A stretch of DNA of 23,769 nucleotides from Phytophthora sp. 'mugwort' (lineage: Eukaryota > Oomycota > Peronosporomycetes > Peronosporales > Peronosporaceae): positions 1 to 23,769 of the forward strand of contig JAUCEF010000072.1 in the NCBI GenBank assembly GCA_033558025.1, given 5' to 3'. Shown in pieces: positions 1-8,518 of this stretch. Position 1 is the stretch's first letter; every line of letters begins with the position of its first letter. The position numbers were made by a program, and so were the translations under genes. The notes below the pieces were generated by a model. The model saw nothing but the letters and a program-made list of their open reading frames with translations, was not told the DNA's origin and did not search any database.

Positions 1-723
1 GAACCTTCTTGACGAATATCACTACCAATTATTAAACAAACATCAGATTCTTCAATAGATTTTAAAGTATTATTAAATAAAAAATTTGAAGCTAAATCAG
101 AATTTATCTTAATTTGTCGATTTTTTAAAAATTGTTCATAATTTACATTTGAAATTCCTAATTTATTTAAATTTTTTTTTAATAAAAAAAGAGATTCTAA
201 ATCAGTTAAATCACCAATAATACTTTTAGCATTAAAACTATCTGTAATTATCAATTTTTTATTAATAATATTTAGAGCATCTAACCAAGAAATCCTATGA
301 AAATTGTTTTGATTATCTTTTAATAATGGATATTTTAATCGTTGATATTTTAAACTATCAAAAAAATATCTTGTTTTATCTGATATCCATTCTTTATTAA
401 TATTAAAATTAGTTTTAGGTAAAATACGTATAATTTCATTATTAAAAATATCAATTTTAATATTTGAACCAATACTATCTAAAATAGCAATACCCTCTTT
501 TTTTTTTAATTCCCAAGAACGTGCTTTAAAAGTATAGGGTTTAGAAGTTAATGCACCAACAGGACATAAATCTACTAAATTACCAGAAAATTCGGATTTA
601 AAAATATTTGAAGAATAAAAATTAATTTCAGTTTTATTACCACGACCTGTTTGTACCTAAACCGTCAATTCCACAAATTTCATTAGCAAAACGTACACAA
701 CGTGTACAATGAATACAATTTAA
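1..723 (-). pseudogene. nad11: NADH dehydrogenase subunit 11 (complex I 75 kDa / NuoG), partial, N-terminally truncated and frameshifted
   Basis: Reverse-strand translation gives a complex I iron-sulfur subunit that in the family carries electrons through Fe-S clusters of the matrix arm. The first recognisable residues are NCIHCTRCVRFANEICGIDG, followed after a frame change by TTGRGNK, a SGNLVDLCPVGALTSKPY motif and a molybdopterin-fold-like region that runs off the left edge. Two defects are visible. One extra T in the TTT at 650-652 puts the CIHCTRC segment out of frame with the rest. In addition, everything normally before CIHCTRC (roughly 140 residues holding the 2Fe-2S cysteines and the first 4Fe-4S ligands) is absent, because cob ends at 725 and an in-frame TAA lies at 739-741. 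No ATG precedes the motif; ATA codons do. It may be a split gene, a true truncation or an assembly defect near a contig end. Identity is firm, structure is not. Confidence 0.85.
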
Positions 724-724
724 A

Positions 725-1900
725 TTATTTATTTTTATTTATTAAAGATTTTTTATTAATATTATAACGTACTAAATAAGTTTCTAATTTACCTAAAAAT
801 GGTATAATTATTATAAAAAAAAAAAAATAATAAATCATACTTATAATACCAATTTCAGTATAAGGATATTCAACTGGACATTGTCCAACCCAACCTAATA
901 ATAAAAAAGCTATAACTAATAACCAATAACAAATTTTAAATATAGGTCTAAAAGCTGTACTTCTAATTTCAGATGAATTTGTAAAAGGTATTGTTAATAA
1001 AATAAGTAATGAACCAAACATAGCTATAACACCGCCAATTTTATTAGGAATAGATCTTAAAATTGCATAAAACGGTAAAAAATACCATTCTGGTACGATA
1101 TGTAAAGGTGTTTTCATTGGATTTGCTTCAATATAATTATCGGGATGACCTAATGTATTAGGATAAAAAAAAATAAAAATAAAGAAAATCAAAAATAAGA
1201 TCATTAATCCAAATAAATCTTTAGTATAAAAATATGGATAAAAAGGTATATTTTCATTTTTTAATGTAATACCTAAAGGATTATTTGAACCAACTTCATG
1301 TAATAAAATTAAATGTATCAATACGGCACCCACAATTATAAAAGGTAATGTAAAATGTAAACTAAAAAAACGATTTAATGTTGGATTATCAACAGCAAAT
1401 CCGCCCCAAAGCCAATCAACAATATCTTTTCCTATTAAGGGTATTGCAGAAAATAAATTAGTAATAACAGTTGCACCCCAAAAACTCATTTGTCCCCAAG
1501 GTAAAACATAACCCATAAAAGCTGTAGCCATCATTAAAATAAAAATAATTACACCAGAAGACCATATAGCTTCTCTTGGTGTGATATAAGAACCATAATA
1601 TAAACCACGAAAAATATGAATATATACAACAATAAAAAAAAAAGATGCTCCATTTGCATGTGTATATCTAATTAACCAACCATTATTTACATCTCTCATA
1701 ATATGTTCAACACTATTAAAAGCTAAATCAATATGTGGAGTATAATGCATTGCTAAAAAAATACCTGTTAAAATTTGTATTACTAACATAATACCAGCTA
1801 ACGAACCGAATCCAAAAAAATAATTTAAATTAATAGGTGTAGGATAATCTATTAAATGATTATTAAGAATCGCAAATAATGATTTTTTATTCCATCTCAT
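725..1900 (-). CDS. cob: Apocytochrome b
   Basis: This is the membrane subunit of complex III, which oxidises ubiquinol and holds hemes bL and bH in the inner membrane. The 391-residue protein has the paired heme ligands at the expected 14-residue spacing (H81/H95 and H182/H196) and the Qo-site PEWY motif at residues 270-273. The start at 1900 is chosen because [20 protein letters not shown] matches the family N-terminus. An in-frame ATG at 1930 would add only ten unrelated residues. The stop is TAA. It lies 47 bases downstream of nad9 on the same strand and abuts the nad11 remnant with no spacer. The frame is fully open and conserved, so it looks functional. Confidence 0.98.
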   Translation of the reverse strand: MRWNKKSLFAILNNHLIDYPTPINLNYFFGFGSLAGIMLVIQILTGIFLAMHYTPHIDLAFNSVEHIMRDVNNGWLIRYTHANGASFFFIVVYIHIFRGLYYGSYITPREAIWSSGVIIFILMMATAFMGYVLPWGQMSFWGATVITNLFSAIPLIGKDIVDWLWGGFAVDNPTLNRFFSLHFTLPFIIVGAVLIHLILLHEVGSNNPLGITLKNENIPFYPYFYTKDLFGLMILFLIFFIFIFFYPNTLGHPDNYIEANPMKTPLHIVPEWYFLPFYAILRSIPNKIGGVIAMFGSLLILLTIPFTNSSEIRSTAFRPIFKICYWLLVIAFLLLGWVGQCPVEYPYTEIGIISMIYYFFFFIIIIPFLGKLETYLVRYNINKKSLINKNK

Positions 1901-1947
1901 AATATGAAATGAAAAATTACCTAAAAGCAAAAATAATTAATAAAATA

Positions 1948-2514
1948 TTACATATTTATTTTATTATTCCAAGGATTATTAAATTCAAATAATCGGTATT
2001 GTTGTGATAAATTAATGGGTTCATAAACAACACGTTTTTTTAATTCATTATAAAAAATTTCTAAAAAACCACTTAAAGGGAAATCTTTACGTAAAGGATG
2101 TCCTTCAAAACCATAATCTGTTAAAATCCGTCTTAAATCGGGATGGTATAAAAAAAAAATACCAAACATATCCCAAACTTCTCTTTCACACCAATTGGCT
2201 GATTGATATATTTTTATAATTGAATCTACCGGTTGTAATTCATTAATTATTATTTTAATTTTTAAACGACTATTAAAACGAATACTTAATAAATTATAAA
2301 TTATTTCAAAACGTTTTTTTTTATTAATATAATCTATAACACAAATTTCTGATAATACTTTAAATTGAGTATTTGTATGATTTTTTAAAAAAAATAAAAT
2401 AGGAATTAAATTTTTTGTAGAAATATTTATACATAATTCATTTTTATATAAAGTATAATTTATTATTGGTAAAATCTGTAATAAATATTGACTAAATTTT
2501 TTTAATACTTTCAT
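1948..2514 (-). CDS. nad9: NADH dehydrogenase subunit 9 (complex I 30 kDa / NuoC)
   Basis: This is a hydrophilic subunit of the complex I peripheral arm that packs against Nad7 near the quinone site. The 188-residue product carries the family signature ERE.WDMFGI at residues 110-119, followed by HPDLRRILTDYGFEGHPLRK (124-143) and DFPLSG. Its length is normal for a mitochondrial Nad9. The ATG at 2514 is the only sensible start. The gene follows atp9 on the same strand after a 163-base AT-rich spacer that contains two perfect palindromes, and it precedes cob. The frame is intact. Confidence 0.96.
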   Translation of the reverse strand: MKVLKKFSQYLLQILPIINYTLYKNELCINISTKNLIPILFFLKNHTNTQFKVLSEICVIDYINKKKRFEIIYNLLSIRFNSRLKIKIIINELQPVDSIIKIYQSANWCEREVWDMFGIFFLYHPDLRRILTDYGFEGHPLRKDFPLSGFLEIFYNELKKRVVYEPINLSQQYRLFEFNNPWNNKINM

Positions 2515-2528
2515 AAATAAAAAATAAT

Positions 2529-2558
2529 TATAAATATTTATAATTATAAATATTTATA
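2529..2558. repeat. 30-base perfect palindrome upstream of nad9
   Basis: All 15 base pairs of this AT-only inverted repeat match, with the centre at 2543/2544. It sits 14 bases 5' of the nad9 start on the transcribed (minus) strand. It could form a stem in the atp9-nad9 transcript or a cruciform. AT-rich composition makes short palindromes cheap, but 15 consecutive pairs is longer than most in this window. Confidence 0.6.
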
Positions 2559-2633
2559 TATTAAAAAAATAAATAATTTTTTTTCTAAAATAAATACTAT
2601 AACCAGTATTAGTATATATATAACATAAAATAC

Positions 2634-2653
2634 GATAAAAATTAATTTTTATC
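2634..2653. repeat. 20-base perfect palindrome 3' of atp9
   Basis: GATAAAAATT is followed directly by its exact reverse complement. It lies about 25 bases beyond the atp9 stop on the minus strand, so it is placed like an mRNA 3' stem or processing mark. The function is inferred only. Confidence 0.5.
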
Positions 2654-2677
2654 ATATTTTTCAGGATTTAATTTTAA

Positions 2678-3143
<466 letters not shown>

Positions 3144-3497
3144 TTACCATTCTAAAGCATCACTACACCAAATATAAATAAAACCTATAACTAATTCAAC
3201 TAAAAATTCAATCATAGTCCAAAATCCCCATGAAAAATTTGAACTTAAAGTTAAAACCCAAGGAAAAATAAAAACAGCTTCTAAATCAAAAATAATAAAA
3301 AGGATAGCTACTAAATAAAATTTTACATCAAAAATTTTTCTAGCATCATCATAAGGATTAAATCCACATTCATAGGCTGTTAACTTTTCTAAATCATCTT
3401 TTTGTTTAATTAAACTAAAAGATAAAATGAAAATTAAAATTGATAAAAATAAACTTAATATTAAGAATATAAAAATATTTGAATAATTTAATAACAT
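3144..3497 (-). CDS. nad3: NADH dehydrogenase subunit 3
   Basis: This is a three-helix complex I membrane subunit whose first matrix loop lines the quinone entry region. The 117-residue protein has the conserved loop AYECGFNP (41-48, with the characteristic cysteine C44) and FDLEAVFIFPW (70-80). The start at 3497 is preferred because MLLNYSNIFIF is immediately followed by the first hydrophobic helix. The longer open frame to 3590 reads through trnD and is not credible. The gene begins 34 bases after trnD on the same strand, so tRNA excision probably frees the nad3 5' end. Confidence 0.96.
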   Translation of the reverse strand: MLLNYSNIFIFLILSLFLSILIFILSFSLIKQKDDLEKLTAYECGFNPYDDARKIFDVKFYLVAILFIIFDLEAVFIFPWVLTLSSNFSWGFWTMIEFLVELVIGFIYIWCSDALEW

Positions 3498-3531
3498 ATT
3501 TATAAATTTTTTTAAATATAATAAATTTAAA

Positions 3532-3605
3532 CGGAAAAAACGGGACTTGAACCCGCGACTTATAGCGTGACAAGCTACCACTCTAACCAACTGAGCTATT
3601 TTTCC
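3532..3605 (-). tRNA. trnD: tRNA-Asp (GUC)
   Basis: A complete cloverleaf is visible on the minus strand. The acceptor GGAAAAA pairs with TTTTTCC, the D arm is GCTC/GAGT, the anticodon loop TTGTCAC gives GTC, the T arm is GCGGG-TTCAAGT-CCCGT, and the discriminator is G, as usual for tRNA-Asp. It lies between atp6 and nad3. Confidence 0.96.
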
Positions 3606-3641
3606 AATATAAAATATTATATCTTATTTTTGTATATTTTA

Positions 3642-4361
3642 TTAATGTAAATTTAAAGCATCATTTATATACATACACGTTAAAATCGTAAACACATATG
3701 CCTGAATTAAAGCTACAGCAATTTCTAAACCAACCAATAATACAATAATTATTAATGGAATAAAATGTGCCATAAAAATAAAACTATTTACATTTAACAT
3801 AGCCCAAGCAAAACCTGCAATTACTTTTAATAAAGTATGTCCAGCCATCATATTTGCAAATAATCGTACAGGTAAACTAATTACACGAAAAATGTATGAA
3901 ACTAATTCAATAGGTACTAAGATGGGAACTAATGCTATACTTGCACCACTAGGTAATAATAAATTTAAAAAATTAAATTTATGTTTTTTAATTCCAATTA
4001 AATTAAAACCTAAATAAATTGTTAATGCTAAAGTAAACGTAATAATTAAATGACTTGTTATAGTAAAACTGTATGGAATCATTCCTATTAAATTACATAA
4101 TAAAATAAAAAAAAAAACAACAAAAATTAATGAAACAAAATATTTACCAGCTTTTCCTATACTAGAATAAGTTAATTCAATTGTAATATTAAAAATCATT
4201 TCAAAAATTTGTTGAAAACGTGTTGGAATAAATTTAGTTTTTATACATGTAAATATATATAAATAAACTAAACCTATTACTAAAATTAAAGAAGCATTAG
4301 TAAATACAAAAGGTATTTGAAAAATAGGTAAAATTTCAAATTGTTCTAAAGGACTAACCAT
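3642..4361 (-). CDS. atp6: ATP synthase subunit a
   Basis: This is the F0 subunit that forms the proton half-channels against the c-ring. It has 239 residues with five or six hydrophobic helices. The essential arginine is R166 in SLPVRLFANMMAGH, and the C-terminal helix carries GLEIAVALIQAYVF. The N-terminus MVSPLEQFEI is typical of the family. The stop is TAA. It follows cox3 after 24 bases and precedes trnD, all on the minus strand. The frame is intact. Confidence 0.97.
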   Translation of the reverse strand: MVSPLEQFEILPIFQIPFVFTNASLILVIGLVYLYIFTCIKTKFIPTRFQQIFEMIFNITIELTYSSIGKAGKYFVSLIFVVFFFILLCNLIGMIPYSFTITSHLIITFTLALTIYLGFNLIGIKKHKFNFLNLLLPSGASIALVPILVPIELVSYIFRVISLPVRLFANMMAGHTLLKVIAGFAWAMLNVNSFIFMAHFIPLIIIVLLVGLEIAVALIQAYVFTILTCMYINDALNLH

Positions 4362-4385
4362 AAAAATTATTAATTTTTTAATAAA

Positions 4386-5300
4386 TTAATTACCTCCCCA
4401 CCAGTAAACTGCTACAAATAAAAATAACCAAACAACATCTACAAAATGCCAATACCAAGCTGCAGCTTCAAAACCGAAATGATGTTGTTTTGTAAAATGA
4501 TGATTAATTAATCTAATAGTACTTACTATAATAAAAATAGTACCTACAATAACGTGAATACCATGAAAACCTGTTAATAAAAAAAAAGTTGTACCATAAA
4601 TACTATCAGAAATTGAAAAAGTACTTTCAATATATTCATAGGCTTGAATTAAAGTAAAAAAAAAAGCTAATAAAATTGTAATAATTAAACTTAAAATAGC
4701 ATTTTTTCTATCACCAAAAACTATTGAATGGTGTGCCCAAGTAATAGTTGCCCCAGATGATAATAATATTACAGTATTTAATAAAGGAATACCCCAAGCA
4801 TTAACAGTTTCAATACCTAATGGTGGCCATAAAGATCCAATTTCAGGTGTTGGTGCTAAAGCTGAATGAAAAAAAGCCCAAAAAAAACTAACAAAAAATA
4901 GTAATTCACTAAAAATAAATAAAAGCATACCATTTCTTAAACCTAATTGTACTTGTTTAGTATGTTGACCTTCATATACAGCTTCTCTAACTATATCACG
5001 AAACCAAGTATACATTGTTAAAATAATCATTAAAAATCCTGTTAAAATTAAGAAATTACTGCCAATATAACCATGAAAATACATAGCACCACCAAAAGTT
5101 AAAAAAAAAAGTCCAAAAGAAATTATAAAAGGCCAAGGACTTGGATCTACTAAATGATAAGGATGTTTTTGTGTATTTTGTATATTATTACTAATTTCTT
5201 TTAAAATTTTTAAATCATTTTGAAATTTATCGATATTAGAATCATTTGTTGTAGTTTCTATTTGTAAATTTTTTTTATTAATATAATAATAATTTTTCAT
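4386..5300 (-). CDS. cox3: Cytochrome c oxidase subunit 3, with an N-terminal extension
   Basis: This is a core membrane subunit of complex IV. From residue 44 the protein is a classic Cox3: QKHPYHLVDPSPWP (44-57), WFRDIVREAVYEGQHT (99-114), FSELLFFVSFFWAFFHSAL, GFHGIHVIVG and a C-terminal AAWYWHFVDVVWLFL. Family members usually begin within a few residues of the HPYHLVDPSPWP motif. Here the only ATG gives about 43 extra residues rich in Asn, Lys, Thr and Ile with no hydrophobic character. Either the extension is translated, or a non-ATG start (for example an ATT codon near residue 40) is used. The upstream neighbour rps7 ends 60 bases before. The catalytic body is intact. Confidence 0.96.
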   Translation of the reverse strand: MKNYYYINKKNLQIETTTNDSNIDKFQNDLKILKEISNNIQNTQKHPYHLVDPSPWPFIISFGLFFLTFGGAMYFHGYIGSNFLILTGFLMIILTMYTWFRDIVREAVYEGQHTKQVQLGLRNGMLLFIFSELLFFVSFFWAFFHSALAPTPEIGSLWPPLGIETVNAWGIPLLNTVILLSSGATITWAHHSIVFGDRKNAILSLIITILLAFFFTLIQAYEYIESTFSISDSIYGTTFFLLTGFHGIHVIVGTIFIIVSTIRLINHHFTKQHHFGFEAAAWYWHFVDVVWLFLFVAVYWWGGN

Positions 5301-5360
5301 AAGAATTTTATAATTTGTAATAATTAATTATTTAATGATAAATAATGTATTTTAAAAAAA

Positions 5361-5792
5361 TTAATCAAAAATAAGATTAAATTTTAATTTTTTTATATTT
5401 TTATAATATTGTTTTTTTGTATTGATTGTTTTACTTTTATTTTTTGAAGTTTGAATAATTTCGTTTGTTATGTTTTTTAAATTTGCATTTAAAAGTAACC
5501 ACGATATCGATTTTTTAATTTGTTTATCTTCATTTAAAAGCATTAAAAAATATCTATCTTTTTTTTTTTTTTTTTTATTTCGTTTTTTATTTGGAATACT
5601 TATTGCTTTTAATTTCGGTAATAAATTTTCAATTGATTTAAATAAAATAAAATTCGGTTTTTGTTTTGTAATTTTTTTTAAAGTAATTAAAATATTTATA
5701 AATATGTTTTCAGAACAAGTTTTTTTTCCTTTTTTTAATAACATATTTATAAATAATTTTTTTATTTTATACTCTTCGTATTTTAGTTCCAT
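5361..5792 (-). CDS. rps7: Small-subunit ribosomal protein S7 (divergent)
   Basis: This is a 143-residue, very basic protein that binds the 3' major domain of small-subunit rRNA. The S7 pattern is recognisable: [20 protein letters not shown] near the N-terminus, [17 protein letters not shown] in the middle, then [12 protein letters not shown] and a Lys-rich C-terminus where bacterial S7 has its conserved helix and tail. The region that is normally VGG..YQVP is replaced by a lysine-rich segment encoded by a 20-base-scale T run (about 5559-5577) whose exact length is uncertain. The first 26 bases overlap the end of rps12 in another frame, a tight coupling also typical of the bacterial str operon order rps12-rps7. 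An open frame on the opposite strand (5470-5799) is just the low-complexity complement. Confidence 0.85.
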   Translation of the reverse strand: MELKYEEYKIKKLFINMLLKKGKKTCSENIFINILITLKKITKQKPNFILFKSIENLLPKLKAISIPNKKRNKKKKKKDRYFLMLLNEDKQIKKSISWLLLNANLKNITNEIIQTSKNKSKTINTKKQYYKNIKKLKFNLIFD

Positions 5793-6147
5793 ATTTTGAT
5801 CTTGATGTTTTTCGAGAATAAATCCCTAATAAATCATATTTACCACGAATTACATGATATTTTACTCCAGGTAAATCTTTTACACGACCTCCTCTAACTA
5901 ATACTATTGAATGTTCTTGTAAAGTATGACCAATACCTGGAATATAAGTAATTATTGTATACCTACTAGATAGGTGTACTTTTGCTACTTTACGCATAGC
6001 AGAATTTGGTTTTTTAGGTGTTGTATTATAAACTTTTAAACAAATACCTTTACGTTGAGGACATTGTTTTAAAGCTGGACTTTTATTTCTTTTTTTTTTT
6101 TCTAAACGTTTTTGTTTTTTTAAAAATAATTGATTAATTGTTGACAT
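5767..6147 (-). CDS. rps12: Small-subunit ribosomal protein S12
   Basis: This is the decoding-centre ribosomal protein of the mitoribosome. The 126-residue product is strongly conserved: [19 protein letters not shown] (22-40), [16 protein letters not shown] (42-57), and [20 protein letters not shown] (83-102). The start at 6147 ([11 protein letters not shown]) matches the family. The longer frame to 6222 runs into trnV and is rejected. The gene begins 18 bases after trnV and overlaps rps7 by 26 bases at its 3' end. Confidence 0.97.
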   Translation of the reverse strand: MSTINQLFLKKQKRLEKKKRNKSPALKQCPQRKGICLKVYNTTPKKPNSAMRKVAKVHLSSRYTIITYIPGIGHTLQEHSIVLVRGGRVKDLPGVKYHVIRGKYDLLGIYSRKTSRSKYGTKIRRV

Positions 6148-6164
6148 ATTATTTGTTATTTTAT

Positions 6165-6237
6165 TGAATAATAACGGACTCGAACCGCTAACATTTTCGG
6201 TGTAAACGAAATACTCTACCAATTGAGTTAATTATTC
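6165..6237 (-). tRNA. trnV: tRNA-Val (UAC)
   Basis: This is a complete cloverleaf on the minus strand: acceptor GAATAAT/ATTATTC, anticodon loop TTTACAC (TAC), T loop TTCGAGT and discriminator A. It is the last of four tandem tRNA genes and directly precedes rps12. Confidence 0.95.
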
Positions 6238-6239
6238 AT

Positions 6240-6313
6240 TGGGCCTAAGTAGATTTGAACTACTGACTTTACACTTATCAGGCGTATACTCTAACCAACT
6301 GAGTTATAGGCCC
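6240..6313 (-). tRNA. trnI: tRNA-Ile (GAU)
   Basis: This is a complete cloverleaf: acceptor GGGCCTA/TAGGCCC, anticodon loop CTGATAA (GAT), T loop TTCAAAT and discriminator A. Two bases separate it from trnV and from trnQ on either side, so tRNA processing must cut precisely. Confidence 0.96.
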
Positions 6314-6315
6314 TT

Positions 6316-6387
6316 TTGAAGTAAAAGGATTCGAACCTTTGATTTTCCGTACCAAAAACGGAGGCCTTACCACTTGGCTATACTTCA
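6316..6387 (-). tRNA. trnQ: tRNA-Gln (UUG)
   Basis: This is a complete cloverleaf: acceptor TGAAGTA/TACTTCA, anticodon stem TCCGT/ACGGA with loop TTTTGGT (TTG), T loop TTCGAAT and discriminator A. It is the second gene of the tandem tRNA cluster. Confidence 0.95.
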
Positions 6388-6401
6388 AAATAAATAAAAT
6401 A

Positions 6402-6475
6402 TATGCTTAGAAAGATTTGAACTTTCATTTTATAGATCCGCAATCTAACGCTTTATCCATTTAAGCTATAAGCAT
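6402..6475 (-). tRNA. trnR(gcg): tRNA-Arg (GCG)
   Basis: This is a complete cloverleaf: acceptor ATGCTTA/TAAGCAT, anticodon loop TTGCGGA (GCG, reading CGN), T loop TTCAAAT and discriminator A. It complements trnR(ucu) at 16421, which reads AGR codons. Confidence 0.94.
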
Positions 6476-6485
6476 AAGTTTAATT

Positions 6486-6812
6486 TTAATTTTTTTTTAT
6501 AATTTTAATATTTATTAATGAATTTTTAGATAAAAATTTTTTAATTAAAACTAAAAAATTTAATAAATAAAAAATATTTTTAAATTTTATATTAATTTTA
6601 GAAGTATAATTTTTATGAATAAAATGTTCACGTGATTTTTTATTTACATGGGGAGATCTTAATAATGTAAAAATTTTTTTTTTTTGTTTTGTTTGAAATA
6701 CACCGGGTATTTGAATATTTTTGAATTTATTAATTTTTTTTAATTTTAATAAATTTTGTTTGAGTTGATTTATTTTTTGAAATGATTTAAAAGTTATTCT
6801 TAAAAGATACAT
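6486..6812 (-). CDS. rps10: Small-subunit ribosomal protein S10
   Basis: This 108-residue basic protein belongs to the mitoribosome small subunit head. The diagnostic segment is IFTLLRSPHVNKKSREHF (around residues 47-64), equivalent to the bacterial RFTVLRSPHVDKKSREQF signature, preceded by IPGVFQTKQKKK where S10 has IPLPTKRE. The N-terminus MYLLRITFKSF fits the first beta strand. The C-terminal half is a low-complexity Ile/Lys/Asn tail. It lies 16 bases after trnF and 10 bases before trnR(gcg), on the minus strand. Confidence 0.93.
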   Translation of the reverse strand: MYLLRITFKSFQKINQLKQNLLKLKKINKFKNIQIPGVFQTKQKKKIFTLLRSPHVNKKSREHFIHKNYTSKINIKFKNIFYLLNFLVLIKKFLSKNSLINIKIIKKN

Positions 6813-6828
6813 ATTTTAATAATAAAAT

Positions 6829-6902
6829 TGTCTGGAGGTGGATTTGAACCACCGACACAAAGATTTTCAGTCTTTTACTCTAACCAACTGAGCTATCCAA
6901 AC
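6829..6902 (-). tRNA. trnF: tRNA-Phe (GAA)
   Basis: This is a complete cloverleaf: acceptor GTTTGGA/TCCAGAC with one G-T pair, anticodon loop CTGAAAA (GAA), T loop TTCAAAT and discriminator A. It sits between nad2 and rps10. Confidence 0.96.
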
Positions 6903-6904
6903 TA

Positions 6905-6959
6905 AATATTATATTAATAAATATAAATAAATTTTGTTTAAATTTATTAATATAATATT
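6905..6959. repeat. 18-bp perfect stem-loop enclosing the nad2 stop codon
   Basis: Arms 6905-6922 and 6942-6959 are exact reverse complements (18 pairs) around a 19-base loop. The nad2 stop (6909-6911) lies inside one arm and trnF begins only a few bases away. It may be a 3'-end or processing structure of the nad2 mRNA. Confidence 0.7.
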
Positions 6960-8402
6960 AGGATAAATAAATAAAAATAAAATAAATTGAGTACTAATTA
7001 ATAATATTATACTTTGACTTTTATTTATTTGTGAAATATACATTTTTCTAAATATTTTTTCAAAATAAATAATTTTAATTATTTTTAAATAATAAAAAGA
7101 GCTTAAAACACTTATAATAATACCAAAAAATACTAAACTAAAATAATTATTTTTAATAGCTGAAAAAAATATAAATAATTTTGAAAAAAAACCCGCTAAT
7201 GGGGGTATACCAGCTAATGAAAAAATATTTATGATTATAATAATAGCAATTAATTTATTAATAGTATATATATTTGATAAATCTGTTAAATATTTAATTG
7301 GTTTATGATTGATATTTAAAGATAAATAAGAAGTCCATAAATTAATACTTGTTATAATATAAATTATAATATATAATAAAATAAATGGAATATTATTTAA
7401 CATATTTGAAGTAAATCCTATTAATATAAAACCTACATGACTTATTGCACTATAAGCTAATAATCTTTTGATTTTTTTTTGTTGTAATGCCGATAATGCA
7501 CCGATTAACATAGATAAAAATGAAATAATATAAAAAAAAATTTCAAAGAAATATGAAATATTAAAAAAAATCTCAAAAAATAAACGAATTAAAATTCCTA
7601 TAAAAGCAATTTTTGGTACAATAGCAAAAAAACTTGAAATATTATTTGGAGCACCTTCATATACATCAGGCAACCAAAAATGAAAAGGTGTAGCACCTAT
7701 TTTAAATAAAATACCAACTAAAATAAAAATTAATCCATAAGATAAACTAATTAATATATTTATATTATCTAAAAAATTTATATTTGATAATATTAAAAAA
7801 ATATTATTAAAATTTAATGAACCTGTAATAGCATAAATTATTGAAGAACCAAATAGAATAAAACCTGAAGCAATTGATCCTAAAATAAAATATTTTAAAC
7901 CAGCCTCAATTGATAATATCGATTTTTTTTGGGTGGATGTTAATATATAAAAACTTAAACTTTGTAATTCAATTGCTAAATATAAAGTAATAAAATGATT
8001 TGCAGATACCAATAACATTAAACCCAATAATGATATTAACATTAATATATTAATTTCATATGAATTTATTTTTTGTTGTATTAAATATTTTTGTTGTATT
8101 AAAAAACAAATAATTGTTAATAAAATTAAAATTATTTTAATAAATTGTGTAAAATTATTAATAAGTAATACACCATTTAATATGTTACTTGAAATATTTG
8201 TTATATTTAACGTTAATATTAAAAGAATTAATAATAAATATATTATTATAGTAGTAATATTTTTAATAATCAAAATTTTTTGAGCATTTTGATTTTTTTT
8301 ATAAAAAACACCAAATAATAATAAAATTAATAAAAAAGTTGTTAAAAAAAATTCGGGGATAATAATTTCAAAATTATTATTAAAAATTTCCTGAAAAAAC
8401 AT
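6909..8402 (-). CDS. nad2: NADH dehydrogenase subunit 2
   Basis: This is an antiporter-like proton-pumping subunit of the complex I membrane arm. The 497-residue protein is almost entirely hydrophobic, with about 14 helices. Conserved landmarks are LYLAIELQSLSFYIL with the key glutamate of helix 5, FKIGATPFHFWLPDVYEGAP, KRLLAYSAISHVGFILIG and the late SLAGIPPLAGFFSKLFIF. The start at 8402 (MFFQEIFNNN) puts helix 1 at the usual distance. It is the first minus-strand gene after the divergent spacer at 8403-8518. The 3' end lies in an 18-bp stem-loop. The frame is intact. Confidence 0.97.
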   Translation of the reverse strand: MFFQEIFNNNFEIIIPEFFLTTFLLILLLFGVFYKKNQNAQKILIIKNITTIIIYLLLILLILTLNITNISSNILNGVLLINNFTQFIKIILILLTIICFLIQQKYLIQQKINSYEINILMLISLLGLMLLVSANHFITLYLAIELQSLSFYILTSTQKKSILSIEAGLKYFILGSIASGFILFGSSIIYAITGSLNFNNIFLILSNINFLDNINILISLSYGLIFILVGILFKIGATPFHFWLPDVYEGAPNNISSFFAIVPKIAFIGILIRLFFEIFFNISYFFEIFFYIISFLSMLIGALSALQQKKIKRLLAYSAISHVGFILIGFTSNMLNNIPFILLYIIIYIITSINLWTSYLSLNINHKPIKYLTDLSNIYTINKLIAIIIIINIFSLAGIPPLAGFFSKLFIFFSAIKNNYFSLVFFGIIISVLSSFYYLKIIKIIYFEKIFRKMYISQINKSQSIILLISTQFILFLFIYPNIILINLNKIYLYLLI

Positions 8403-8518
8403 AATGTAATAAAAGAAATAAATATTTTAAAAATACTTACTTACTATATATGCTATATATTTATAAAAAAATTAATTTATAAATATTATATTTTTATTAA
8501 AAAAAAAAAAAAAAAAAA
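8403..8518. promoter_or_regulatory. Divergent intergenic spacer between nad2 and nad7 (strand switch)
   Basis: This 116-base AT-only spacer is the only place outside the fold where transcription direction changes, with nad2 to the left on minus and nad7 to the right on plus. It is therefore the natural location for promoters in both directions. No consensus is recognised. The right edge is a run of 21 A (8499-8519) that runs into the nad7 ATG; the run length may be miscounted. Confidence 0.4.

Noticed and set aside
1901..1930. Ten-residue upstream start for cob
   Set aside because: The sequence [10 protein letters not shown] is not family-like, and the internal ATG at 1900 gives the normal N-terminus.
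3498..3590. Longer N-terminus for nad3
   Set aside because: The extra codons are the antisense-free read-through of trnD; the family N-terminus begins at 3497.
5470..5799. A 109-residue plus-strand open frame
   Set aside because: It is the antisense of rps7, its composition (Phe/Ile/Leu rich) is just the complement of a Lys-rich gene, and rps7 has a recognisable S7 pattern.
6148..6222. Longer N-terminus for rps12
   Set aside because: It overlaps trnV and adds residues unlike S12; the ATG at 6147 matches the family.
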